Program-made: the position numbers and the translations under genes | The notes under the pieces: model-generated | Told to the model about the DNA's origin: nothing | Databases searched by the model: none | Seen by the model: only the letters and a program-made list of their open reading frames with translations | Assembly: GCF_040549485.1 (NCBI RefSeq) | Contig: NZ_JBEPTK010000001.1 | Span: forward strand, 248,001-312,000 | Length of the DNA: 64,000 nt | From: Constrictibacter sp. MBR-5 | GTDB lineage: Bacteria; Pseudomonadota; Alphaproteobacteria; JAJUGE01 | Direction: 5' to 3' | Shown here: in pieces, positions 20,210-29,450 of the stretch | Numbering within the stretch: position 1 is the first letter of the stretch | How the letters are laid out: each line of letters starts with the position of its first letter

Positions 20210-20632
20210 TCAGCCGCCGGCCTTCATCGCCTGCTGCCGCTTCGCCGCATCGTCGGATGCCGGCATCACGATCTGCGTCTGCGTCACCACCGCCAGCTTG
20301 CGGCCCTTCTCGTCCTTCACCACGGTCTGCCAGACTTGGGTGGTGCGCCCGACATGTACCGGCGTCGCCTCGCCGTACAGTTTGCCCGGCGGCGTGCCGC
20401 GCAGGAAGTTGGTCTTCGACTCCAAGGTGCTGGTCCGCGTCCCGTCGGGCAGGTTCATGATGGTGCCGCGCGCGCCCAGCGTGTCGGCGAAGGCCATGTA
20501 GACGCCCCCGTGGACGACGTTCGCACCGTTCGTGTGCTGCGGCCCGGTGTCCATCTCGGCGAGGATGCGCTCCTTGCCGACCTCGGTGAAGCGGATACCG
20601 AGGGCCTCGATGAAGTTGGTGCTGTCGGTCAT
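20210..20632 (-). CDS. PaaI-type hotdog-fold thioesterase
   Basis: Acyl-CoA thioesterase-like protein of 140 residues. The hotdog helix motif VHGGVYMAFADTLGA sits near residues 39-53, with the catalytic-type Asp in it, and SKTNFLRGTP follows, where PaaI-family enzymes bind CoA. The substrate is unknown; many relatives act on aromatic or 2-hydroxyacyl-CoA. It lies between hemY and the Wzz-like gene, all on the minus strand, without clear functional linkage to either. Confidence 0.85.
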   Translation of the reverse strand: MTDSTNFIEALGIRFTEVGKERILAEMDTGPQHTNGANVVHGGVYMAFADTLGARGTIMNLPDGTRTSTLESKTNFLRGTPPGKLYGEATPVHVGRTTQVWQTVVKDEKGRKLAVVTQTQIVMPASDDAAKRQQAMKAGG

Positions 20633-20705
20633 GACGTGCTCGTCTGGGAGGGAATGAAGCAGAATCGGATGCGGCGGCCAGCGGGGTCAACTACCCCCGA
20701 GGTCG

Positions 20706-22097
20706 TCATGCCGGCCGGTTGTCCACCGGCTTGGCGTCGATGGCACCGGCGGGCTCGGTCGCGGCGACCGTGTCGTGCAACACCAGGGGCTGCGTCTGGG
20801 AGATCCGCCGCAGCCGGTCGGGCACACGCCATTCAAGCGTGTCGAACCCATCCTCGCCGGGGACCGCGGACCACTCGTCCAGCGCCACGCCGCTCTCGCG
20901 CGACACCCAGGCCGGGTCCGGCTCCGCCTCGACCGCGCGCTCCAGCCAGGCGCGCGCCGCCTCGGGATCGTTGTTCTCGCGCATCTCGACGTCGGCCATC
21001 AGGCGGCAGACCCGTGCCGAGGGCTCGGGCTGGCTTGCGTCGCGCAGGTGGCGGCGCGCCTGGGTCCACTGCTCGGCCTCGATCGCCGCCTCGGCCAGCA
21101 TGATCCGCGTCTCGCGGTGATCAGCATTGGCGCCCGCCAGCTTTTGGGTGCGCGCATAGCGCTCCAGCGGCGGCAGGTCGGCGATGATATCGCGGAAGAC
21201 GGCGAGCAGAGCCGGGTGCGGTCCCCGCTTCCACGCGTCGAAGATCGTCCGCTCCGCCTTGCGCGGGCTGCCGGCGGCGAGCTGACGGCGTGCCAGTTCC
21301 ACCGACGCCGGAACGAGCTCCGGATCGAGCTTGTGCGCCGACTGCGCGATCATCAGCGCGCGGTCGCCGTCGCCCTCGCGGGCGATCTGCCGCGTGCGCT
21401 CGACCTGCAGCACCGCCCGCTTGTGCCGTGTCTCCGGCTTCGGCAGCAGCTTGTGCTTCTCGATGGACTCCATCGTGCGCTCCGCCTCGGACCAGAGGCC
21501 GGCCCGCGTCTGCAGGTCGAAGAGCGTCTCCAGCACCCAGCGGGTGCCCGGCCGCTGCCGGTTGGCGCGCTCGGCCAGTTCGATCGCGCGCGGCAGGTCG
21601 CCCTCCCGCTGCGCCTGGACGAGCAGGCCCCGCATGCCCATGAACGCCGTCTCGGGCCGGTCGAGCATCTGGGTGAAGTAGCGCCGCGCCGCGGCCGAAT
21701 CGCCGTCCAGCTGCGCCGACTGCGCCGCCAGCAGCATGGTCAGCGGCGGATCGTGCAGCAGGCCGTCGGCCCGACGCGCCTGCCGCCGCGCCTCGTCGGC
21801 GTCGCCGGCGGCGACCGCCACCATGCCCAGCGTCAGCGCGCGATAGCCGCGCTCGCGCCGGCGCAGGCGCCGGTGACGCATGTAGCGTCCGGGCGCATGC
21901 CGGATGGCGCTGATCGCCCCCCAGAACAGCGTCAGGATCAGGGCCACCGTCACGACGGCGGCGAGCAGGATGCCCACCGTCGTCTCGATGACCCACCCCT
22001 GCCACTCGATGACCACCGCACCCGGCCGGTCTGCGAGCCAGACCGCGATCGCGACAATGATCGCGACCTTGATGAAGAAAAGGACCGCCCTCAGCAT
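20706..22097 (-). CDS. hemY: HemY, inner-membrane TPR protein of the heme operon
   Basis: Membrane protein of 463 residues, usual in length. Two hydrophobic segments near the N-terminus (about 5-22 and 40-63) anchor it, and a long helical repeat part (TPR-like, about 100-400) faces the cytoplasm. HemY is encoded in proteobacterial heme operons but is not a pathway enzyme; a role organising late heme synthesis is the usual inference. This is the TPR protein, not the HemY-type protoporphyrinogen oxidase of Gram-positives. The ATG at 22097 overlaps the stop of the HemD-mitofilin gene by 1 bp. Confidence 0.9.
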   Translation of the reverse strand: MLRAVLFFIKVAIIVAIAVWLADRPGAVVIEWQGWVIETTVGILLAAVVTVALILTLFWGAISAIRHAPGRYMRHRRLRRRERGYRALTLGMVAVAAGDADEARRQARRADGLLHDPPLTMLLAAQSAQLDGDSAAARRYFTQMLDRPETAFMGMRGLLVQAQREGDLPRAIELAERANRQRPGTRWVLETLFDLQTRAGLWSEAERTMESIEKHKLLPKPETRHKRAVLQVERTRQIAREGDGDRALMIAQSAHKLDPELVPASVELARRQLAAGSPRKAERTIFDAWKRGPHPALLAVFRDIIADLPPLERYARTQKLAGANADHRETRIMLAEAAIEAEQWTQARRHLRDASQPEPSARVCRLMADVEMRENNDPEAARAWLERAVEAEPDPAWVSRESGVALDEWSAVPGEDGFDTLEWRVPDRLRRISQTQPLVLHDTVAATEPAGAIDAKPVDNRPA

Positions 22098-23980
22098 CAG
22101 CCGGCCCCCCTCACGGCCAGTGCGGCTTTCTCGAGCCGTTCGAGACCGTCGGCCACGGCGAGACGCGCCTTGGCGTCGGCCAGCCAGTCGGCAAAGGCCG
22201 CAGCGGGCTCACCCTGCAGCGCACCCACTTCGTCCACCGCCTTCGCGAGATTGCCGTTGTCCATCGCCGCCTCGGCGCGCGCCAGGACGGCATCCGGCGT
22301 ATCGCCCGCGGCGTCCTCGCCGACGCGGCGCACGCGCACAACCGAAGTCGCCCGCTCGATCATCGAATCGAGCCACCCCTCGCCGGTCTGTGGCCTGATC
22401 CGGCCACCCACCTCGGAGGCGATCTCCTTGAAGCGCTTCGTCAGCTGCGGCCGCGTCGGAATGCCCGCCGCGGCGCGGTCTGCCCAACCGCTCAGCGCCT
22501 CGGCGACGGCCGGCTCGTTCTGGCCGAGTTTGCGCAGGTCGGACACCTGGGTATCGAACGGCGCGCCCTCGGCCAGGGCGTCCCTGACGCCGTTCAGCGC
22601 CATCAGCATCGCCGCCGTCCGGTCGCGTGCCGCCTCGCGCGTGGCCTCTTGGGCCGCCTCGGTCGCGGCGGTCACCTGCTTCTCGATGTCCGCGAGCCCC
22701 GTGGTCAGCCGATCGCCGAGCTTGCCGGTCGATTGCTCGACCGCGCTGAGCTGGTCCTGCAACGCGCCGCGCGCGTCCTGCACCGCGGTCAGCTTGGCCT
22801 GAAGGTCGTCGATCCGTGCCTCGAGGTCCGGCTGGCCCTGGTCGCGCGCCGCGACTTCAGTGATGCGCGATTCCAGCGCGTCGAGCCTGTCGCCCAGTCG
22901 CTGCTCGATCCGCGACAGATTCTCCGTCATCCGAGCTTCCGCAGAACCGATCCGCCCCTGCAGATCGGTGATCTCGGCGGTCGGTATGCGGCTGCGCTGG
23001 CCCTGCTCCATCGCGACGCGCAACTGCTCCTGCCGGTCCCACAGCATGTAGCCCAGGACGCCCGTGGCGAGCGCCAGGAGGACGAGCAGAGCGGCCACGA
23101 CGCCGGAGCCGACGCCGCGGCGGCGCTGCGGCTGAGGCGGCGGCGACGCGCGTTGCGCCTGGTCCTTCTGCTCCCAGCGGATCTCCGGCTTGCGCACCGG
23201 TTCGGCCGCGGAGGCGGCGGCTTCAGCCGCCGGCTGCGACTGCTCGTCCTGTGGCGGCATCGTCCCTGTCTCCAACCAGCGATCGACCAGCGCGATCATC
23301 GCCGGCTGCTCCGGCCGGTCGGCGATCTCGACCCTGCGCCAGCCGACGCCGCGCGCCGCTTCCGCCACCTGCGCACTCAGGCACAGCGCCGTCACCTGGG
23401 CGCATCTGTCCGCGACGCCGGCTTCCTGCACCAGCCGCACGAAGGTGCCCGCGGTGCGCGGCGAGAAGAACAGCACGAGATCGAGGCCGCCCGACTTGAG
23501 CGCCTCGATCGTCTCGATCGACAGGGCCGGCGCCGGCAGTGCCGAGTAGAGCTCGACCCGGCGCACCTCGTAGCCCGCCTCGCCGAGCTGCCCGGCGAGG
23601 TCGCCCGCGATGGTCCGGCCGCCCGCATGGAGCAGTGCGCCGTCGGCAGGCTTCAGCTTCTCCATGACCAGCATGGCGAGCGCCTCGGCATCGCCGCGCG
23701 CGCTCTCGACCTTGTCGAAACCGGCGTTCCGCGCCGCGTCCGCCGTCGCGTCGCCCACCGCGAAGATCGGCAGGTCGCGCCGCTCGGTCGACGTCGCGAA
23801 CTCGCGCGCGCCGAAGGCGCTGGTGAGCAGGACCGCCTGGACGCCGTCCAGGTCGATCGGTCCGTGGTCCGTCGCCCGGATCTCGAGCAGCGGCTCCTGG
23901 ATCGGCTCGATGTCGCGCTCGCTCAAGGCCCGCGCGATCGCTCCCGCATTCTCACGCGGGCGGGTGATCAGCGCCCGCAT
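22097..23980 (-). CDS. Uroporphyrinogen-III synthase fused to an alphaproteobacterial mitofilin (Mic60) protein
   Basis: One uninterrupted frame of 627 residues carries two proteins. Residues 1-240 are HemD (starts MRALITRPRENAG; conserved AVLLTSAFGA, HAGG, SPRTAGTFV), which closes hydroxymethylbilane to uroporphyrinogen III. A Pro/Gln/Ala-rich linker (241-289) leads to a membrane helix (290-313), a coiled coil (about 318-455) and a C-terminal helical domain (about 500-627) with the mitofilin-like pattern GIPTRPQLTKRF and LARAEAAMDNGNLAKAVDEV. Alphaproteobacterial Mic60 genes usually stand beside hemC/hemD/hemY; here the reading frame is joined. Fused HemD-HemX proteins of gammaproteobacteria are a precedent and an alternative reading. 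AGGGGGCAGG precedes the ATG at 23980, which is preferred to a start at 24061 inside hemC. Confidence 0.85.
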   Translation of the reverse strand: MRALITRPRENAGAIARALSERDIEPIQEPLLEIRATDHGPIDLDGVQAVLLTSAFGAREFATSTERRDLPIFAVGDATADAARNAGFDKVESARGDAEALAMLVMEKLKPADGALLHAGGRTIAGDLAGQLGEAGYEVRRVELYSALPAPALSIETIEALKSGGLDLVLFFSPRTAGTFVRLVQEAGVADRCAQVTALCLSAQVAEAARGVGWRRVEIADRPEQPAMIALVDRWLETGTMPPQDEQSQPAAEAAASAAEPVRKPEIRWEQKDQAQRASPPPQPQRRRGVGSGVVAALLVLLALATGVLGYMLWDRQEQLRVAMEQGQRSRIPTAEITDLQGRIGSAEARMTENLSRIEQRLGDRLDALESRITEVAARDQGQPDLEARIDDLQAKLTAVQDARGALQDQLSAVEQSTGKLGDRLTTGLADIEKQVTAATEAAQEATREAARDRTAAMLMALNGVRDALAEGAPFDTQVSDLRKLGQNEPAVAEALSGWADRAAAGIPTRPQLTKRFKEIASEVGGRIRPQTGEGWLDSMIERATSVVRVRRVGEDAAGDTPDAVLARAEAAMDNGNLAKAVDEVGALQGEPAAAFADWLADAKARLAVADGLERLEKAALAVRGAG

Positions 23981-24011
23981 CCTGCCCCCTTCCGTTCGCA
24001 CTCGGCCCTCA

Positions 24012-24938
24012 TCAAAGGAATAGCTCCCGGTCTCCGGCAGCGCGCAGTGCGCGCCCGGCATCTTCGCCCATCGCGGCCGCGTCGGCCACCGTACCGCGTC
24101 TCTCGCAGCGCCAGACCCTGCTGCCGTCCGGCCGCGCGAGCAGCGCGCGCAGGACGAGGTCGTCGCCGCTCTGCTCGGCGAGAGCCGCGACCGGTGTCCG
24201 GCACGAGCCGTCCAGCGTGCCGAGCAGCGCCCGCTCCGCCGTCACCGCCGTGCGCGTCGGCGCATCGTCGAGCGCATCGAGCCAGCCGATCAGTTCCGCG
24301 TCGTCCGAGCGGCATTCGACGGCGATGGCGCCCTGCGCCGCGGCCGGCAGCATGTCTTCCGGCGACAGCACCGCCCGCGCCTGGCTCTCGATGCCGAGCC
24401 GCTTCAGGCCGGCGAGCGCCAGGATCGTCGCCGCGACCTCGCCCTGTTCCACCTTGCGCATGCGCGTGCCGACATTGCCGCGCAGCGGCACCACGTTCAG
24501 GTCGGGCCGCACGGCCAGAAGCTGCGACTGGCGCCGCAGCGACACCGTGCCGACCGTCGCGCCCTGCGGCAGGTCCGCGATGCTCGCCGCCGTCGCGATC
24601 AACGCGTCGCGCGGGTCTTCGCGCGGCAGGATCGCGGCCAGGGTGAAGCGCGGGTCGACGACGGTCTCCATGTCTTTCAGGGAATGCACCGCAAGATCGA
24701 TCCGACCGTCCGCCAGGGCCGCCTCGATTTCCTTGACGAACAGGCCCTTGTTGCCGATTTCCGAGAGGCGGCGGTCCTGAACGCGGTCGCCCGCGGTCGA
24801 GATCGGAACCAGTTGAACGGCGTCCGCGGCCGCGAGTTCCGGATGCGCGCGGATCAGCCGGTCCCGCACCTGCTCGGATTGGGCAAGGGCGAGCGGGCTT
24901 CCGCGCGTTCCAATTCTGATCGACCGTTCCCGCCGCAT
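24012..24938 (-). CDS. hemC: HemC porphobilinogen deaminase
   Basis: Porphobilinogen deaminase (hydroxymethylbilane synthase) of 308 residues, joining four porphobilinogens. Family landmarks are [13 protein letters not shown] at the N-terminus, [31 protein letters not shown] and [11 protein letters not shown], where Cys246 carries the dipyrromethane cofactor. It is the first gene of the minus-strand heme operon, 31 bp before HemD-mitofilin, and is divergent from tsaD. The ATG at 24938 gives the canonical start. Confidence 0.97.
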   Translation of the reverse strand: MRRERSIRIGTRGSPLALAQSEQVRDRLIRAHPELAAADAVQLVPISTAGDRVQDRRLSEIGNKGLFVKEIEAALADGRIDLAVHSLKDMETVVDPRFTLAAILPREDPRDALIATAASIADLPQGATVGTVSLRRQSQLLAVRPDLNVVPLRGNVGTRMRKVEQGEVAATILALAGLKRLGIESQARAVLSPEDMLPAAAQGAIAVECRSDDAELIGWLDALDDAPTRTAVTAERALLGTLDGSCRTPVAALAEQSGDDLVLRALLARPDGSRVWRCERRGTVADAAAMGEDAGRALRAAGDRELFL

Positions 24939-25027
24939 GCGGTTTGTGTAGCCCGTCGGCCGCGGATTGGCAAAGGTGGATTGGCAAAGCCGGAGTTCCC
25001 GCCGCCGAGCGGGCGAAAGGGTATGGC

Positions 25028-26062
25028 GTGATCGTCCTGGGGATCGAAACGAGCTGCGACGAGACGGCGACCGCCATCGTCCGGGACGACCGGACGATCC
25101 TGGCGGAGGCCGTCCTGTCGCAGATCGAGGCGCACGCGCCCTATGGCGGCGTCGTGCCGGAGATCGCCGCCCGGGCGCATCTCGACAATCTCGACGGACT
25201 GGTCACGCGCGTGCTCGATGAGGCCGGCGTCGGCTTCGCCGACCTCGACGGCGTCGCCGCGACCGCCGGCCCCGGGCTGATCGGCGGCCTGCTCGTCGGG
25301 TCGACCATGGGCAAGGCGATCGCCATGGTCCACGACAAGCCCTTCGTCGCGGCCAACCACCTGGAGGGCCATGCGCTCACGGCGCGGCTCACCGACGGCG
25401 TCGACTTCCCCTACCTCCTGCTGCTCGTCTCCGGCGGCCACTGCCAGTTCGTCTCGGTCGAGGACGTCGGCCGCTACCGCCGCCTCGGCGCCACCATCGA
25501 CGACGCGGTCGGCGAGGCCTTCGACAAGACGGCCAAGATGGTCGGCCTGGGCTATCCCGGCGGGCCGCAGGTCGAGGCCGCCGCCCGCGCCGGCGACCCG
25601 CGCCGCTTCGATCTGCCGCGGCCGATGCGCGGCCGTCCCGGCTGCGACTTCTCCTTCTCCGGCCTGAAGACCGCCGTGCGCCGCCGGATCGAAGCGCTGC
25701 CCGGCGGCCGCCCAGCGCCCCAGGACGTCGCCGACCTCTGCGCCTCGTTCCAGGCGGCGGTGGCCGATTCGTTGACCGACCGCTGCCGCAACGCCCTCGC
25801 CATGTTCCGCGAAGCCCACCCGCAGGGCGGCCCGCTGGTCGTCGCCGGCGGGGTCGCCGCCAATGCCTTCCTGCGCGAGCGCCTCGCCGCGGTCGCCGCG
25901 CAGAGCGGCACGCCGCTGATCGCCCCGCCGCTGCGGCTCTGCACCGACAACGCCGTGATGATCGCCTGGGCGGGCGTGGAGCGGCTGCGCCTCGGGCTTC
26001 ACGACGGCCTCGATTTCGCGCCGGTGCCGCGCTGGCCCCTCGATTCGCTGGGAGGCGCCTGA
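25028..26062 (+). CDS. tsaD: TsaD tRNA threonylcarbamoyl transferase
   Basis: Catalytic subunit for the t6A37 modification of ANN-decoding tRNAs, working with TsaB, TsaC and TsaE. The start [12 protein letters not shown], the metal-binding HLEGHAL with His111 and His115, and the ASKH-fold motifs SGGHCQFV and [13 protein letters not shown] are intact. The GTG at 25028 is preferred because the protein then begins at the canonical position, with AAAGGG upstream; this gives 344 residues, the usual length. The stop overlaps gpsA (TGATG), a conserved alphaproteobacterial pairing. Confidence 0.96.
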   Translation: MIVLGIETSCDETATAIVRDDRTILAEAVLSQIEAHAPYGGVVPEIAARAHLDNLDGLVTRVLDEAGVGFADLDGVAATAGPGLIGGLLVGSTMGKAIAMVHDKPFVAANHLEGHALTARLTDGVDFPYLLLLVSGGHCQFVSVEDVGRYRRLGATIDDAVGEAFDKTAKMVGLGYPGGPQVEAAARAGDPRRFDLPRPMRGRPGCDFSFSGLKTAVRRRIEALPGGRPAPQDVADLCASFQAAVADSLTDRCRNALAMFREAHPQGGPLVVAGGVAANAFLRERLAAVAAQSGTPLIAPPLRLCTDNAVMIAWAGVERLRLGLHDGLDFAPVPRWPLDSLGGA

Positions 26063-27042
26063 TGCGCGTCGGCATCGCCGGGGCCGGCGCCTGGGGCACC
26101 GCCCTCGCCCACGCCGCCTGCCGCGCCGGCCACGAGGTCGGCCTCTGGGCGCACCGGCGGGAGACCGCCGAGGCGATCGCCCGCACCGGCGAGAGCCCCT
26201 ACCTTCCCGGCATCAAATTCCCCGCGGCGGTCGCGGCGACGACCGACATCGCCGAGACCGCGGCCTGCGACCTGCTGCTCCTCGTCACCCCGGCGCAGCA
26301 TCTGCGCGCCACCTGCGCCGCCTTCGCGCCGCACTGGCGGCCGGGCACGCCCGCCGTGATCTGCGCCAAGGGCATCGAGCAGGGCAGCGGCGAACTGCTC
26401 GGGGACATCGTCGCCGCCACCCTGCCCGGCGTCCCCTGGCTCGTCCTCTCCGGCCCGACCTTCGCCCGCGAGGTCGCCGAGGAGCGGCCGAGTGCGGCCA
26501 CCGTCGCGGCGCACGACGCGACCCTCGCCGCGGACGTCGCCGCCGGCCTCGCCACCCGGCGCTTCCGCCTCTATTCCAGCACCGATCCGGTCGGCGTCCA
26601 GATCGGTGGTGCCGTCAAGAACGTCGTCGCCATCGCCGCCGGCGTCGTCGAGGGCCGCAAGCTCGGCGACAATGCACGCGCCGCGCTGATCACCCGCGGC
26701 CTCGCCGAGATCGGCCGCCTCGCCGCCGCCCTGGGTGCCGAGCCGCGCACCCTGATGGGCCTGGCCGGGCTCGGCGACCTCACCCTCACCTGCTCGGCGA
26801 TGCAGTCGCGCAACTTCTCGCTCGGCGCCGCCCTCGGCGCGGGGCGCGGCCTGGACGAGATCCTGGGCGAGCGGACCTCGGTCGCCGAGGGCGTCTGGAC
26901 CGCCCGCTCGGTCGCGACGCTGGCCCGCAGTCGCGGCGTCGACATGCCGATCTGCTTCGCCGTCGAGGCCGTGCTGCACGGCGGCGCCGACCTGGGCGCC
27001 ACGATCGAGGCCCTGCTCGCGCGGCCCTACGTCGCCGAATAG
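26062..27042 (+). CDS. gpsA: GpsA glycerol-3-phosphate dehydrogenase (NAD(P)+)
   Basis: Makes sn-glycerol 3-phosphate from dihydroxyacetone phosphate for phospholipid synthesis. The NAD loop GIAGAGAWGTALA lies at residues 4-16, SGPTFAREVA near 130, the catalytic-type Lys in GGAVKNVVAIAAG and the substrate-domain motif GLAGLGDLTLTC follow. At 326 residues it has normal length. The ATG overlaps the tsaD stop, so the two are translationally coupled. Confidence 0.96.
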   Translation: MRVGIAGAGAWGTALAHAACRAGHEVGLWAHRRETAEAIARTGESPYLPGIKFPAAVAATTDIAETAACDLLLLVTPAQHLRATCAAFAPHWRPGTPAVICAKGIEQGSGELLGDIVAATLPGVPWLVLSGPTFAREVAEERPSAATVAAHDATLAADVAAGLATRRFRLYSSTDPVGVQIGGAVKNVVAIAAGVVEGRKLGDNARAALITRGLAEIGRLAAALGAEPRTLMGLAGLGDLTLTCSAMQSRNFSLGAALGAGRGLDEILGERTSVAEGVWTARSVATLARSRGVDMPICFAVEAVLHGGADLGATIEALLARPYVAE

Positions 27043-27148
27043 ACACCGCACCTTCGCCGACACGGCGCGATCGGCGATTGCAATGCGGCCGCTTCCCGTT
27101 CTCTGATGGCGCAAAGCGTCGTCAGAACGTCTTCGGGGAGATGCCCAA

Positions 27149-28417
27149 GTGACCCTATCCGTCACCACCCCCACCCGCGATGCGCATCCTGCGGCTGCAG
27201 CCTCCGCCGTGCCGCTCGACCGCATCGACGTCAGCGACCCGCAGATCTACCAGGACGACAGCTGGGACCCCCTCTTCGCCCGGCTGCGCGACGAGGACCC
27301 GGTGCACTGGTGCGCCGAGAGCGCCTACGGCCCCTACTGGTCGGTCACCCGCTACAAGGACATCATGCAGGTCGAGGTGAACCACGCGGTCTTCTCCTCG
27401 GCGGCGGAACTCGGCGGCATCCAGGTCGAGGACCAGCCGAAGGAGATGGACCGGCCGAGCTTCATCCGCATGGACCCGCCCGGCCACACCAAGCAGCGCA
27501 AGGTCGTCGCCCCCATGGTGGCGCCCCGCTATCTCGTCGAGATGGAGAAGACCATCCGCGAGCGGACGCGCCGCGTCCTGGACGACCTGCCGCGGGGCGA
27601 GACCTTCGACTGGGTCGACCGCGTCTCCATCGAACTGACAACCATGATGCTCGCCACCCTGTTCGACTTCCCGTGGGAGGACCGGCGCAAGCTGACCTTC
27701 TGGTCCGACGTCGCCACCGCCAACGTCCGCTCGCCGGCCGCCCCCGTCCATTCCGAGGCGGAGCGCTTCGCCGAGCTGACGAAGATGGCCGAGTATATGG
27801 GCCGCCTGTTCAAGGAGCGCGCCGCGGCCGAGCCGAAGTTCGACCTGCTGTCGATGCTGGCCCACGGCGAGGCGACGCGCGAGATGCCCTTCCGCGAATT
27901 CATGGGCACCCTCGGCCTGCTGATCGTCGGCGGCAACGACACGACCCGCAACTCGATGACCGGCGGGCTGATCGCGCTGAAGGAGAACCCGGCCGAGTAC
28001 GCCAAGCTGAAGGCGAACCCGGATCTCGTCGGCAGCCTCGTCCAGGAGACGATCCGCTGGCAGACGCCGGTGATCCACATGCGCCGCACGGCGAAGTCGG
28101 ACGCCGAACTCGGCGGCAAGACCATCCGCGCCGGCGACAAGGTCGTCATGTGGTACGTCTCGGGCAATCGCGACGAACGCGCCATCGAGAACCCCGAGGC
28201 CTTCGTCATCGACCGCGCCAAGCCGCGCCTGCACGTCTCGTTCGGCGCCGGGGTGCATCGCTGCGTCGGCGACCGGATCGCCGAACTGCAGCTGCGCATC
28301 CTGTGGGAGGAGATCCTGGCCCGCGACCTGGACATCGAGATCGTCGGGCCGCCGGAGCGGCTCTACTCCAACTTCCTGCGCGGCTACCGGGCACTGCCGG
28401 TGCGGCTCGCGGCATAG
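27149..28417 (+). CDS. Cytochrome P450, CYP153-like
   Basis: Soluble bacterial P450 of 422 residues. The heme ligand is Cys372 in FGAGVHRCVGDRIAELQ; the I-helix has GGNDTTRNSM and the K-helix ETIRWQTP. Stretches such as VVMWYVSGNRDE, AELQLRILWEEIL and RLYSNFLRGYRALPVR closely resemble my recollection of the CYP153 group, whose members hydroxylate medium-chain alkanes or fatty-acid ends. The GTG start at 27149 has GGGGAG 8 nt upstream. No ferredoxin or ferredoxin reductase gene is nearby, so electron partners must be encoded elsewhere. Confidence 0.85.
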   Translation: MTLSVTTPTRDAHPAAAASAVPLDRIDVSDPQIYQDDSWDPLFARLRDEDPVHWCAESAYGPYWSVTRYKDIMQVEVNHAVFSSAAELGGIQVEDQPKEMDRPSFIRMDPPGHTKQRKVVAPMVAPRYLVEMEKTIRERTRRVLDDLPRGETFDWVDRVSIELTTMMLATLFDFPWEDRRKLTFWSDVATANVRSPAAPVHSEAERFAELTKMAEYMGRLFKERAAAEPKFDLLSMLAHGEATREMPFREFMGTLGLLIVGGNDTTRNSMTGGLIALKENPAEYAKLKANPDLVGSLVQETIRWQTPVIHMRRTAKSDAELGGKTIRAGDKVVMWYVSGNRDERAIENPEAFVIDRAKPRLHVSFGAGVHRCVGDRIAELQLRILWEEILARDLDIEIVGPPERLYSNFLRGYRALPVRLAA

Positions 28418-28445
28418 GGTACGGATCGCGGCGTAGGCGTCGGGT

Positions 28446-29237
28446 TCAGCCGGCGCGCCGCAGGTCCGGCGGGGCCAGTCCGGCCGTCGCGGCGAGCGGC
28501 ATGGCCGGCCACGCCGCGGCGGTGCGCGGCAGGTGCTTCAGGAGATCGGTGACCGGCGGCAGGTTCCGCGTGGCGAGGCCCACCGGTGCGGGTGGCGCCT
28601 TGTGAAACGTTCTGGAACGTCGGCGGGCGGATGTTTCACGGGGTGCGGCGGGCGGCGCCTTCGCGATGGTCTCCGCTTTCCCGTCTCCCTCATTCACCGC
28701 GGCCGGCGGTCCGGCCACCGCAGCCGGCGGTCCGGCCAGTTCGGCTTCGACCTCGGGCTCCAGCGTCAGCGGCGCGTCGAGGGCGAACAGCGCCGCATCG
28801 ACCGGCGGCCCCTCGCCCCAGGCCGCCGCGTCCTCGGCGATCGCGAGGCCGGCCCTCGCATCGCCGACGTCGGTCTTCGCCAGGCCCAGCCGGTCCGCCA
28901 CCCAGAAGGCGGCACGCAGGTCGCCGCGCCTGACGGCCGCCTCGATCGCGTCCACCGCCGCCGCGTGCAGCCCCCTGAACCGCCCCGCCGCCTCCACCGC
29001 GAGGAACCGCTGCTCCTCCAGGATTCTGGTCCTCAGTCGATCGGACCGTTGCAGAACCCGCCAGAGCGTGGTGCGCGAGCAGCCGAGCCGCTCCGCGACG
29101 GATCTGAGCGGCGCCCCTCCGGCGATCATGACGGCGGCTTCGTTCCAGGCGTGGGGCGAGGCGACGCGGCTGCCGTCGCCGGTGGGGCGGAACATCGCAG
29201 GGCTATCGGGCGTGGTGCTGTCATCGAGCGGCGGCAT
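28446..29237 (-). CDS. Orphan protein with N-terminal helix-turn-helix
   Basis: A 263-residue protein I do not recognise. An HTH-like segment lies near residues 30-65 (around GGAPLRSVAERLGCSRTTLWRVLQ), resembling resolvase or small-terminase-type HTHs. Helices follow to about residue 130, then a low-complexity Pro/Ala/Glu-rich region that includes the tandem AGPPAAV, and a basic stretch RRRSRTF. DNA binding is inferred from the HTH only. The ATG at 29237 has GGAG 6 nt upstream; a TTG at 29255 is less likely. It converges on the P450 gene and precedes a repeat-rich gap. Confidence 0.6.
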   Translation of the reverse strand: MPPLDDSTTPDSPAMFRPTGDGSRVASPHAWNEAAVMIAGGAPLRSVAERLGCSRTTLWRVLQRSDRLRTRILEEQRFLAVEAAGRFRGLHAAAVDAIEAAVRRGDLRAAFWVADRLGLAKTDVGDARAGLAIAEDAAAWGEGPPVDAALFALDAPLTLEPEVEAELAGPPAAVAGPPAAVNEGDGKAETIAKAPPAAPRETSARRRSRTFHKAPPAPVGLATRNLPPVTDLLKHLPRTAAAWPAMPLAATAGLAPPDLRRAG

Positions 29238-29342
29238 GGGCGTCTCCTCGGGCAAAGGGGACTTTCATCCTATTTCGCACCGCAGTCCGAATCAAGGAAT
29301 CATTACTTATCTCCGCTCGGCGGGCGCACGTCCCCGCCCTTC

Positions 29343-29450
29343 GGTTCCGTCATTGCGAGCCGAAGGCGAAGCAACCCAGGGCCCGCGCACCGATGCTTCG
29401 GCGCTCGCCCTGGGTTGCTTCGTCGCTGCGCTCCTCGCAATGACGGAACC
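29343..29450. repeat. Palindromic repeat A1 with 17-bp perfect terminal arms
   Basis: The ends, 29343-29359 and 29434-29450, are perfect inverted repeats (GGTTCCGTCATTGCGAG and its complement). Inner arms around GCAACCCAGGG pair with CCCTGGGTTGC, so the whole unit can fold into one long hairpin. It is one of three related copies in the window, near-identical in its arms to A2 (39925-40016) and diverged from A3 (51409-51509). Similar GTCATTGCGAG palindromes are widespread in alphaproteobacterial intergenic DNA. Confidence 0.85.
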
